NCBI GenBank assembly: GCA_949751835.1
Contig: CATKHK010000076.1
Coordinates: 1-64,000, forward strand
Direction of reading: 5' to 3'
DNA length: 64,000 nt
DNA from: Blepharisma japonicum
Taxonomy: Eukaryota > Ciliophora > Heterotrichea > Heterotrichida > Blepharismidae
Shown: positions 43,780 to 53,515 of the stretch, in pieces
Position numbering within the stretch: position 1 is the stretch's first letter
How the letters are laid out: the number at the start of each line of letters is the position of its first letter
Notes under the pieces: model-generated
Told to the model about the DNA's origin: nothing
The model's database searches: none
Seen by the model: the letters and a program-made list of their open reading frames with translations, nothing else
Position numbers and translations under genes: made by a program

Positions 43780-44365
43780 AGAGAAATGAGTGTTGAATTA
43801 TTATGGATAAATCGTTATTATTTTGAATTTTATTATGAGTTATTATTTTATATTATTACAATTAATTTCTATGACATAAATTTTAAGATATATTATTAAA
43901 ATATTTGCTAATGAAAGAATATTGCATGAAGATTTTCATAGCAAAAAATTATTTTATTCAAAAGTTTATCACTCATAAGCAAAAGTAAAGATTGATAGCA
44001 TATATTTAAGAGAGCTATTATATCTGGTTTAAGCTATACCAATTCAAATTGCTTGATGAATTAAACTAGTAAAAATCAACACAAAAATGGCCTATAATTC
44101 ATTCTATTTTTCTTAAAGAATTCAAAACCTACTTTGTTATAAAATCACCCAGCATATAATTTTAAAATTATGGAGATTAGCAAAGAAATATTTAAATTAT
44201 TGTGAAAAAGAAATAAAAATTGGCAGATCATCTACTAGCTAAGAGGAATTTATTCCTTTGCAATCAATGTCTCGTTTTGAGTTCTTTTGCACACAAAAAA
44301 AATGAATGCTATAATTATTGAGTTTCCAGTTCCATATTTTACCAACTTTTTGTTATAATAAAAAC
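43780..44365. other. Intergenic, divergent upstream region
   Basis: About 590 AT-rich bases between divergent starts. No feature seen. Confidence 0.6.
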
Positions 44366-45280
44366 ATGGGTATGCTAGTAAATGGTGAGTGGCAAGAAGC
44401 AGACAGCCATCCTGATGCAAGTGGATTTAAAGGAACCATTACGCAAGACGGTAGTAGTGGCTACAAAGCTGAGCCTGGGCGATATTATCTCTATGTTTCA
44501 TTAGTTTGTCCTTTCTCTCAAAGAACTTTAATAATACGCAAGCTTAAAGACCTTGAAAATGTGATAGGAGTTGTATTCACAAGCCCATTAAAAGGTGATC
44601 AAGGCTGGGGCTTTTCCGAAGAATATCCTGATACTCTACATCATTTCGAGCATCTCTATCAATTATATCAAATGTCAAGTCCACGCTTTACAGGAGCAGT
44701 CTCAGTCCCATGCTTATGGGACAGTCAAACAAATACTATAGTAAGTAATGACTCTGGAGATATTATGATAATGCTTAACGACTCATTTGAGCAGGGAAAT
44801 AATGCTGATTTTTATCCTGTCCATTTAAGGAGTAGCATTGATGAAATGAATCAATTTCTGTTGAAAATTAACTTTGGAGTGTACAGAACTGGTGGTGCTA
44901 AGACTCAACAGGACTATGAAACCCAAGTGGACTCTCTTTTTGAAGCTCTTGATAGAGCTGAGGCAATTTTGGAAAAGCAAAGATACCTTTTAGGTGATCA
45001 AATTACGATTGCAGACTGGAGATTATACGTGACCTTAGTCCGATTTGATGCAGTGCATTACGGTTTGATGAAATGCAATTTGAGAACATTGGAATCTTAT
45101 GAAAATCTTTCCAATTTTGTGAGAGAGTTATATCAAATGCCAGGAATGGCAGAATTAACTAATATTGATATTATAAAGAAAGGATATTACTATTCATTCA
45201 GCAATTTGAATCCATCGAGAATTTATCCAAAAGGGCCTTTCATTGATTTTTCAAGATCTCATAATAGAAATATTAAGTAG
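44366..45280 (+). CDS. Glutathionyl-hydroquinone reductase (Ecm4/omega-GST type)
   Basis: A 304-residue protein. The N-terminal thioredoxin-like domain has the active-site Cys48 in the motif YVSLVCPFSQRTL, and VSVPCLWD and SNDSGDIM of the glutathione-binding site. The C-terminal helical domain includes LGDQITIADWRLYVTL. The tail PSRIYPKGP matches the family ending NPSGIVPKGP of glutathionyl-hydroquinone reductases (yeast Ecm4, bacterial PcpF/YqjG), which reduce glutathionyl-hydroquinones to free hydroquinones. The length is a little under the usual 320-330. The ATG at 44366 is preferred since only TTG lies upstream. No TGA, no intron. Confidence 0.92.
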   Translation: MGMLVNGEWQEADSHPDASGFKGTITQDGSSGYKAEPGRYYLYVSLVCPFSQRTLIIRKLKDLENVIGVVFTSPLKGDQGWGFSEEYPDTLHHFEHLYQLYQMSSPRFTGAVSVPCLWDSQTNTIVSNDSGDIMIMLNDSFEQGNNADFYPVHLRSSIDEMNQFLLKINFGVYRTGGAKTQQDYETQVDSLFEALDRAEAILEKQRYLLGDQITIADWRLYVTLVRFDAVHYGLMKCNLRTLESYENLSNFVRELYQMPGMAELTNIDIIKKGYYYSFSNLNPSRIYPKGPFIDFSRSHNRNIK

Positions 45281-45817
45281 TTTCTTTTTTAATTATTTGA
45301 TCTTAAATTCTTCAGAGCTATTAAATTTTTTCTAAATAAATGCGATTTTAAAGGATGAAGAGAAGAAAATTAATGATCCTTTTTATCCCCACCACTTTTA
45401 AGATCGTTAAATGATGGCAAATCCATTTAGGATTTCTTGTGGAGAAAAAATCTATAATTTTTTATTTAATTTTGCTTCTGCTTATAAGTAATTACTCCAA
45501 GTAAGCAAATAGCAGCTAAGTATTTCCAAATTACAGTTAAGGCTGAAATAATAGCTTATAGTACAGCTCTAATTAAGCTTACTAATTAATCTAATTTTTA
45601 TTTAGCTTCTTTTAGCTCTGCTTTTTCTTTAGAGCATTCTCATATCTATAATAATCCTTTGTATTTCATCCAAAACAATGACCTTTGTGATTGCTCTATT
45701 ATTAGTTATATTCGCCAAATTTTGCTAACTCTACAAAAGATTAAAATCTCTTAGTTAAAAAACCGAGTTTTGTAATTATTAGTTTGAAAAAGATATTTAT
45801 TGTTAGCTTTGTTAATT
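45281..45817. other. Intergenic between convergent genes
   Basis: About 540 bases. It includes the stop-interrupted, protein-like minus-strand stretch described separately; otherwise AT-rich. Confidence 0.55.
45370..45760 (-). pseudogene. Stop-interrupted protein-like frame
   Basis: One minus-strand frame contains a helical segment (KEKAELKEAK), a likely membrane segment (VIWKYLAAICLLGVITYKQ) and a polar ending (MDLPSFNDLKSGGDKK), broken by eight TAA/TAG codons. If those were Gln the frame would be one continuous tail-anchored protein. About six or seven stops are expected by chance in AT-rich DNA of this length, so this may be coincidence, a pseudogene or a short ORF of 18 codons (45370-45426). 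Confidence 0.3.
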
Positions 45818-47581
45818 TTATATAATAATGTTCAACTCCTCAACAGGCAAATTTGCAATGCATTCTGTTAATAACATTGTTTTATTCTGATCCTTCGAAT
45901 GGATTTCTAAGCATTCTTTTATTCTTGTTGAAAGCATATCTGACCTTTTCAATGTATCCAAAAAGACTCCTTCTTGCTGGCTTAATGCTGAAATCAGCAG
46001 AATGATTTCAGTTAGAACTTTGACATTTGATATATAATGCTGAAAAACTCCGAGAAGCTGGTTTATAAATCCTTCTGGAATTGCCTCTGAAAAAGCTTCA
46101 ATTCCTTTTTTATGCGAAACAAGGCTTCTAAAAATATACAACACATATAACAGCAGATCTTCTTCATTTTGCCACCTCTCAAAAAGATTCCTCAGATCAG
46201 TCACAAAAGAGACTTCAGAAAGATGATATAAACAATTGTTGCTTTGCAAGGCATTTAAAATAAGTCGAAGCGTATACTCCATCATATAAGAAGAGCTTGG
46301 ATAAGAAGCAATAATAGCTCTAATTAACTCATAAAATCGTAAGTTGTTGCCTATTCTGTCTACCATTCCTTCTTGCAATGATAAATTGACGAGCGCTCCA
46401 ATGCAAGTCTTCACAAGCTTTGATTTCGTAAGGTTTCTTAAAGCAACTTCTGTAATAATTTCAATGCCAGCTGCTTGGACAATTATTTGTGCAATTGCTG
46501 GGTCTGTTGATATTGTCCCAAGAGCTGCTGAAATTTCTTTTAAAGGCAAAGAAAACTCGCCTCTGGTAAGCTGCTTAAGTTCTAATAAAAGAGGCTCTGC
46601 AACCAAACCTGCCAGTTGGTCTCTGAATTTTGCATTGACCACAATTCTTCTTATGATTCCTATCAAATATGTGATTTTTTCAATATCGCCTCCATTTCTT
46701 ATTGCTTCCAAAGCTTGCAAATGAAAATTTGAAGAAAATATTTCTTGTTGGATTTCTTCATTATCAATGCATGCCCTTCACAACAAAAATGAAGCTGATG
46801 GAGAAAGTTTCGGATTTTGGACACACTGTAGAGCTTGAGAAATCCCCCCAGAGACCCATATCAACAGCTGTTGATCGCTGCTGCCAGCAGTGCTTCCTAA
46901 AAGATATAAAGCTTTGCTCATAAGTTTAATATCGCCTGTATAGTTTGGGTTGGTTATCAATGCACATGAGGCTTGAATCACTGCTTTTCTCGTCAAATAT
47001 TCTCTTGCTTTCTCATTTTTGACAGCCATGTTCGCCATTACTTCACAAATCAGTGTAAGAATTTTGATTGACCCTTCACTTCTTGCAGATGCCTTCACAA
47101 GGTTTCTATACAGAGCTATTAGCATTTTTAAACTTCCTTTCCTTCGAAAGAAATTCGGGACTGTCTTCTGCTGCACAATCATGGCAGAAATTCTCAGCAA
47201 TAATGTTAGGATCCTCATATACTTTTCTGCTTGGTTGCTTTTTAATACAGAGTTTAAAAGTGAGAGAATGCAGGATACTAAATTTGGGCAAGCCGCAATC
47301 TTCACCTCAGCTTCGTCCATCCCTAGAAAATTGAATTCTTCAGAAAGGCCTTGGTTTTGGTAAATTACAAAAATCAATTTGAGGAGATTTTCAAGCCGTT
47401 TGGAGCTGGAATGCTGCAAAATCCATTCTGATACTGTATTTAAAAGTTCGTTGGCCGCCTCTGAAGATATGGTGGTTACGGTGTTTTCTGTAATTTGGAA
47501 GACTAAATCATTTATTTTGGAGCCTAGCTCTTCAGAATCTTCTCCTCTACTCAGGTATTCTTTTATTTCAGATATGGACAT
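45818..47581 (-). CDS. Armadillo-like helical repeat protein
   Basis: A 587-residue protein read through TGA as Trp between 46721 and 46790. It is all helical with about 40-residue periodicity and repeat words typical of armadillo proteins (LTLICEVMANMAVKNEKAREYL, KTCIGALVNLSLQEG, EYTLRLILNALQS). No other domain is visible. Such solenoids serve as protein-docking platforms; candidates include axonemal or trafficking adaptors, but the sequence does not decide. The ATG at 47581 is the first in frame (the frame is open above it with TTG only). It ends at TAA 45818-45820. Confidence 0.75.
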
Positions 47582-47759
47582 TAAAATTATGCAAAACGAA
47601 TACTGATTCAAGTAATAAAAAATATGCGAAAAGCTGTATAAAACAACGATTTAATAAATTATTGAAGGAAGTTTTTTTTTTCAATTTAGCTGTTAAGTTG
47701 ATGCGATTCTACCATTAAAGTTAAATGTTAAAACTATAATAAATTATATAGATCCATTA

Positions 47760-49292
47760 TTACTTCTTTCGGTTATCCAAATTGTACTTCTGGTACTTCG
47801 CAGCTATTCGAGGATAAAAAGTAATACCACCTCCATATGAATTATTCCTTTCAGCACTTGGAGTCGAGTAGTTTGTACGCACTCCATTGTCATCTCTTCG
47901 GTTTGCCCGGATTTCTCTTGGATCTTTTAATTCCACTATTTTTCAGCTTTCTCCATTGGTTTCTTTAAAGTAACTAACGTTCTTTTCGGATGGATCACCT
48001 TGCTCAACACCTGTTTCCCTATACAAATTTTCATATGGCTCATTCGGCATCTGTGATCTTATTTCAGACTCTATTGTGTTTAAGATTTTTTTCTTAGGTT
48101 TTCCATTGCCTTTGAATTCCTGATCTTTAAAATCCAAAGTTGTATCAAGAGTAGGTTCAGTAGCTAAATTTTTTACCTTGATAACAGTTCTCAACTCATT
48201 CCATGAGCCATTTACAGCAGCAGCAAATATATATCTTGTCAAACATACTAAGATGCCAATTCATGCTATGCAAATGCAAGCAATATCTAAATAAGGAGCA
48301 TAATCAATGTATTTATCAGTGAGCAAATAAATTGCTGGGACTCCGATTAATAGTAAAGTGAAGATTTCAGCAGTAAACACAAACCAGTTGTCCAAGTTAT
48401 ATTTAAAAGGCTTAACTCATATTATATACACCAAAATAATAATTTGAAAAAAACTGAGAGCGCCTACTTGAGCAAGAGGGTACTCTCATAATAGCACCAG
48501 AACTAGAGCAGCTAGTGCGCGCATTGTTAACAAAAGAGGATAAAACAAGTATTTAGACATTTTTGTATTCCCATAAAATTCTCCAACCAAAGTCATAATT
48601 ACTTCCAAGCATTTCTCAGGAGGTAGCTCATTAGTCATTTTCAGCCTGATCTTGATTATTGAAGGAACAAAAATTACAAAAACAGCACTTATAGTAAGAA
48701 ACATAAGTGATGTTAGCATACTTACAAATGGTATGGTTCCTTGAAATTCTGCATAATAAACTTGTAATACTGCACAAATCATAATATCAAAAAACACAAT
48801 CAAAGATACTCGAATCACTAAGGAATATTTCGCGTAACCTAAAACGCTTCTCATGACCTGCGAGTTCATACATAGCCCAAAAGCCATAAGAATAAGCAGA
48901 GAAATTATGCTAGCGCCTCACGCTCACAGCATTTCCTCAGCATTATTCAAGAAAACTGCTCCTTTAAACCCGAGTTTCAGAAATCTTTTTTGAGAAATAC
49001 TTGTACCAGTTGATTCTGGAATGAATGTATAAATATTATAAATTTCGAATATTTCGCTGAAAAATGAAGTAAATACGTCAGATTGGTTGAGATCGATAAC
49101 AGGAATGTATCTTAGAAACTGAACGTATGTAAGAGAATATCAGAGACTATAAAGGCTCCCTCCTCGGTTTACTGTGCCGACTGAAGCTAAAAACATAATT
49201 GTGAAAAGAGCAAGCACTACGTATCGAGTAACTTCTCCAATAACTGACACTTTTTCTGTATCGAAAGTATCAAGAGCATATGCTATTACCAT
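47760..49292 (-). CDS. Multi-pass membrane protein, probably the 3' part of a larger gene
   Basis: From the first in-frame ATG (49292) the protein has 510 residues. It has roughly seven or eight hydrophobic segments, including LALFTIMFLASVG, ASIISLLILMAFGL and a final cluster VGALSFFQIIILVYIIW and FTLLLIGVPAIYLL, then a polar cytoplasmic tail of 150 residues with Lys, Asp and Asn. The frame is open up to 49394 with a further hydrophobic run but no ATG. Such membrane bundles in ciliates often follow a long Cys-rich ectodomain, like the gene at the right edge; here that ectodomain is missing. Many Trp are encoded by TGA. Family not named. Confidence 0.68.
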
Positions 49293-49687
49293 TAGCAATC
49301 AGATATTTTTATAAGTTGAAAAATTAAATGATCCTCCAGGTGGAACATTGGAAAGGCTTGAAAATATAAAATGGACAACTACTATTAGGAGATTTTAATT
49401 AAATTAAGTTATTATAAGAAGTTCGTTATAGTTGCATATTATTAAGTTGAATTTCATTATCTTTAATGAATGCTTTAATAAAATGAATAGCAATGATTCG
49501 TGCATTCTTAAATAATTAGTTAAACATAAGCAAGTATCAGTAATTATTCATTTATACAAAATATTTGATAATTAAATGCTGTACATGATTAATAAAACCT
49601 GAATAAAATTTATATTTTTATATATCGGGAAAAAATCGTACATATTTTCTGTGTATTTAATTTTTGTAATTTCCACTAAAATCGAAT

Positions 49688-51307
49688 ATGTCTTTTGAAT
49701 CTTATCCAACATCAAGGACTCAACGACTAATAGCTGCGTATGGAATCAATCAAAATATTACTTTTCAATCCTCAAAAAGGGTTCCTTTTAATGCCCGTCA
49801 AAAATTATACATAGATTTAAGCAAAAATCAGCTTTCTCCAAAGCGTAACTTTAAACAACTATCAAGCAGAAAACCTCCCTTGGCTCAGATTCCAGAGCTT
49901 CCAATCAAAGACCTAACTAATCAATCTATGAACGTATCATCCTCATCAAAGAGGGTTTTTGAAAGTTTGCTATCTCACCGTGCAAGCAAACCAATAAATA
50001 TCTCCTTCAATACCCCTACTAATTCATCAGGGACTTTGAATAAAAGTGGGTTTTCAACTCAGAGAGCCTTCAAGATTTCAATGCAAGATATAAATTTTCC
50101 AATATCCACACATGAGTGCCTTAAGCTTTTAAGCCAATTCTTAACTGATCAAGAAAGATTGGAGATCCTTGAATATCAAGAAATTTATTATGTTGGAGAT
50201 GAAGTTTCCAAGCTGAAAAATTTTAGCAAGAAATATGATGACGAAAAAGGAAACTACAGAATTACTATAGGAGACCACATTGCCTATAGATATGAAATTA
50301 TAGAAAAACTAGGAAAAGGGTCCTTTGGACAAGTAATAAAATGCATAGATCACAAATCTGGAGAAATTATAGCGCTAAAAATGATTAAAAATAAAAAAAG
50401 ATTTAAAGCACAAGGACTGGTGGAAGTCAAAGTTTTGAATTTATTGAATATTCATGATAAGGAGGACAATGGAAATATTGTGAGGATGAAGGATTCATTT
50501 ACATTTAGGAATCATTTATGTCTCACCTTTGAGCTGCTTTCACTTAACTTGTATGAGTTCCTAAAATTAAATTCCTTAGAAGGCCTATCTTCTTCACTTG
50601 TAAGAAGATTTGCAATTCAGATTTTGGAATCGCTTAAATATATCAAATCGTTATCAGTAATTCACTGTGATTTAAAACCAGAAAATATATTACTTAAAAG
50701 TCCAACTCAGTCGGCTATAAAGTTGATTGATTTTGGATCCTCGTGCTTAGCAAACGAACGAATTTATACTTATATCCAATCAAGATTCTACAGAGCCCCT
50801 GAAATAATGCTCGGAATTCCATACACGTACGGAATTGATATGTGAAGTTTTGGATGCATCATAGCTGAACTTTACACAGGACATCCGCTCTTTCCTGGAG
50901 AAAGTGAGCACGAACAAATGGCAAGAATTATGGAAGTTTTAGGCCTCCCTCCTCAAAATCTCTTAGAAGTATCTTCTCGAAAAGGAATATTTTTTGATGA
51001 AGAAGGAGATCCATATATTATCCCAAACTCAAAAGGAAAAGTGAGATATCCTGAAGCAACTCCACTGCAATTAAGAATTGGAATTCATGACAACGGATTT
51101 TTAGAGTTTTTAGAAAGATGTCTGCAGTGAGATCCTGAGGTAAGAATGACTCCTGAAGAAGCTTTAAATCATCCTTGAATTCTCCAATCAAACAAAAATT
51201 GCTCGACAAATAAAAGTCGGCCAGTTTCGAATAGAAGAAAAGGAAGGTCATTTTTGAGTGAAGACTTTACGAGTTCTACGTTTAGAATGAATGTGTCAAA
51301 TTGTTAA
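49688..51307 (+). CDS. Class-2 DYRK protein kinase
   Basis: A 539-residue kinase. A Ser/Asn-rich N-terminus leads to the DYRK-homology box (KKYDDEKGNYRITIGDHIAYRYEI, residues about 181-204 in short form) and the kinase domain (202 to about 505): Gly loop GKGSFGQV, Lys231 in ALKM, catalytic Asp328 in HCDLKPEN, DFG at 348-350, and the activation loop YTYIQSRFYR with the self-phosphorylated Tyr (Tyr362). The Trp of the conserved DMWSFG is a TGA (50843-50845), and TGA occurs again in LQWDPE and HPWIL. Class 2 DYRKs (DYRK2/3, yeast Pom1) control cell polarity, growth and cell division. The stop is 7 bases from the stop of the convergent bromodomain gene. Confidence 0.95.
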
Positions 51308-51314
51308 TTTTTTA

Positions 51315-52271
51315 TTAGTATTCCATCTCATTATTATAATGGACTCTTTTAACTCGCTTTTCAGGAGCTTCTAAGTCTTCTAACTCCGAATGAGCTTGCT
51401 TTCTTGGGTATTTTAAGTGTCTATTACTATGAATTTCAGCTTGGTAAGAAAGCTTTACTAATTTTTCAAGTTCTCTTAGTGTTCTTGTTGACAATTTTGC
51501 AATATTAAACTGAGATATTGGTATGTTGGCTTTTCCCTTTGAAACTATTTGTTGTGCTCTAAGTGTATCATCTTTGTCAAGCCTTCTCAAATTAGCTGCA
51601 AGTATCTTTTTTTCATTCAAAGTCATTGGTCTGTCCATATAGTTTTTGATTATAGATTTATCCCGGTTCATTTTTCTGATTTCATCCCCAGGGACAAAGA
51701 GAAGGTCTTCAGCATCTTTGAACTGCTTCTCAAAATACGTAGCCATTTCAAGTGTAATGTAGAACATATCGCTGTTGCATGAGTTATAAGTGAACGAGTT
51801 AAGCCATATTCTTCTAATGTCAACTGCAAATTGCTGCGAATTTTCATAAACTCCTGCTTTTAAATTTCTTTCGACAGCTGATAAATCGATTGGGTCGTGG
51901 ATCACTTCAAGGTAGTCAGGCAAGTTTAATGCGACTGGGTCTACTGGCTGGAGAAATGAAGAACAGAGATTTTGTTTCTTCATGTTTTGCAAAATTTCAT
52001 AGCATCTTTGGGCGGCAAGTCCTCCAGTTTTCAAGCCTGGGTACTTATCTGTCCACTCTGAAGAGGTGTCTTCTTTATTCTTATTTTTCTTAGCTGTCTG
52101 AGAGTCCTTATGATGCTTGTTTTTGATTTTCTTTTGACTGCCTGAATGAGATGGCTTGAAAATATCTGGATCAAGCTTATATCCTACTGGCATGAGCTTG
52201 TTTATTTTTTTGAGATGTAGTGGCATAATAAAGATTTCTGGATTGCTTATATATGAATCTGAGGATGACAT
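51315..52271 (-). CDS. Bromodomain and NET-domain protein (BET-like)
   Basis: A 318-residue protein. After a Lys-rich N-terminus the bromodomain (about 90-200) shows FLQPVDPVALNLPDYLEVI, HDPIDLSAVERNL, and the acetyl-lysine-binding Asn in FTYNSCNSDMFY. The NET (extra-terminal) domain (about 225-285) shows RPMTLNEKKILAANL, and LSTRTLRELEKLV. Order and spacing match BET proteins of the single-bromodomain type as in plant GTEs, which link acetylated histones to transcription and elongation factors. The basic tail ends the protein. The gene has relics of itself in the upstream region (52466-53075). Confidence 0.92.
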   Translation of the reverse strand: MSSSDSYISNPEIFIMPLHLKKINKLMPVGYKLDPDIFKPSHSGSQKKIKNKHHKDSQTAKKNKNKEDTSSEWTDKYPGLKTGGLAAQRCYEILQNMKKQNLCSSFLQPVDPVALNLPDYLEVIHDPIDLSAVERNLKAGVYENSQQFAVDIRRIWLNSFTYNSCNSDMFYITLEMATYFEKQFKDAEDLLFVPGDEIRKMNRDKSIIKNYMDRPMTLNEKKILAANLRRLDKDDTLRAQQIVSKGKANIPISQFNIAKLSTRTLRELEKLVKLSYQAEIHSNRHLKYPRKQAHSELEDLEAPEKRVKRVHYNNEMEY

Positions 52272-52465
52272 AGCTGGTATTTTTATAAATCATTAAAACT
52301 CAAAATGAAAATTAAGATGAATTAGTAATTGAGAGTATTAGAATTGAATGCAATTTACAAAATTATTAAAGTATTATAAGTTTGAAAAATTTATTACCAT
52401 TGCATATGAATAATTGCTCAGAGATTCAGAAAAGATATCATGTATTATCTTTATCTCTTGACATT

Positions 52466-52640
52466 TCTTTAGATATGAATCTGAGGATGAAATAGTTTTA
52501 TTTTTATAATTTTCATTAGAACTCTAATGAAAACCAAGCAAGTATCTAGTTATTTAATTAGAAATTGATAGTATAGGACTAACGTTTAAATTTAAAAAAA
52601 TTAATGTGTTATAAATTCGAAAAAACTTATTAGCATTGCA
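52466..52640 (-). repeat. Decayed copy of the bromodomain gene's start and upstream region
   Basis: Aligns with 52246-52420: both share ATATGAATCTGAGGATGA and then TAGT/TAGCTGG and TTTTTATAA blocks, followed by a similar AT-rich upstream region. Copies differ by many substitutions and small indels. Confidence 0.7.
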
Positions 52641-52689
52641 CTCAGGGATAGAGAAAATTTTAAGATATTTAGATTTCTTAATCTTGCTG

Positions 52690-53075
52690 TTAAATTCAAT
52701 TTCGATAGCTGATAAATCGATTGGACTGTGGATCACTTCAATGTAGTCATGTAAGTTTAATGCAGCTGGGTCTACTGACTGAAGAAATGAAGAACAGAGA
52801 TTTTAGTTCTTTTTGCTCTGTAAAATCTTATAGCATCTTTATGTGGCAGATACTCCATTTTTTAAGACTGAGTACTAGTCTGTCCAATCTGTAGAAGAAT
52901 CTTCTTTAATCTATTTTTTTAATTGCCTATAGTCCTTATGATGCTTGCTTTTTATTTCTTTTGCCTACCTGAATGAAATGATTTCAAAATCTAGATCAAG
53001 CTTGTATCCTGCTGTCATGAACTTGCTTAATGATATGTGCGGCATAAAAGATTTCTTGATTGCTTAAGTAAATCC
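52690..53075 (-). pseudogene. Decayed copy of the bromodomain gene's N-terminal half
   Basis: About 385 bases similar to 51870-52245, from the HDPIDLSA region back to the gene start: shared words include GCTGATAAATCGATTGG, TGGATCACTTCAA and GAAATGAAGAACAGAGATTTT. Multiple stops and frame changes in the copy, so it is not functional. It lies upstream of the parent in the same orientation. Confidence 0.85.
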
Positions 53076-53515
53076 TTATAATATAATAGGCGGTGTTTTT
53101 CAACACAAGAGCTGTATTTTGCTCTATATTGAGCATCTTAATAAATCCAAATAAAGAACATGGCACTTAGATACGAAGATTAATGAATCTAAAAAGCTTC
53201 TAAACTTAAAATACAACTTCATCAGTACAGACTTCTTAGCAATTATGGCTTATTAATGAATTAACGAAGAAGATATGCATTGAATATATGAGGAGATTAT
53301 TCTGCTATTAGACTAATGCTTTACAGAAAAAAAGTTCGATTTCACACGATTTACAGGGAAACAATTTTAAAGCCATGCTTTGTCAATTTCCTTTAGATGT
53401 AACGCTAAGCAAAATATCTTTATTATACCTATTAATCTATTATTACCAATAAACTCTTAACAAATAAATTTGACGAGCTAATATAATTCTTTTTTTCACA
53501 ATTAATATATTTAAA

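Larger units (their letters stand above)
52272..53515. other. Long intergenic region with duplicated relics
   Basis: Divergent spacer of more than 1.2 kb. It contains relic copies of the bromodomain gene (52466-52640 and 52690-53075) and AT-rich DNA; nothing else seen in 53080-53515. Confidence 0.7.
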
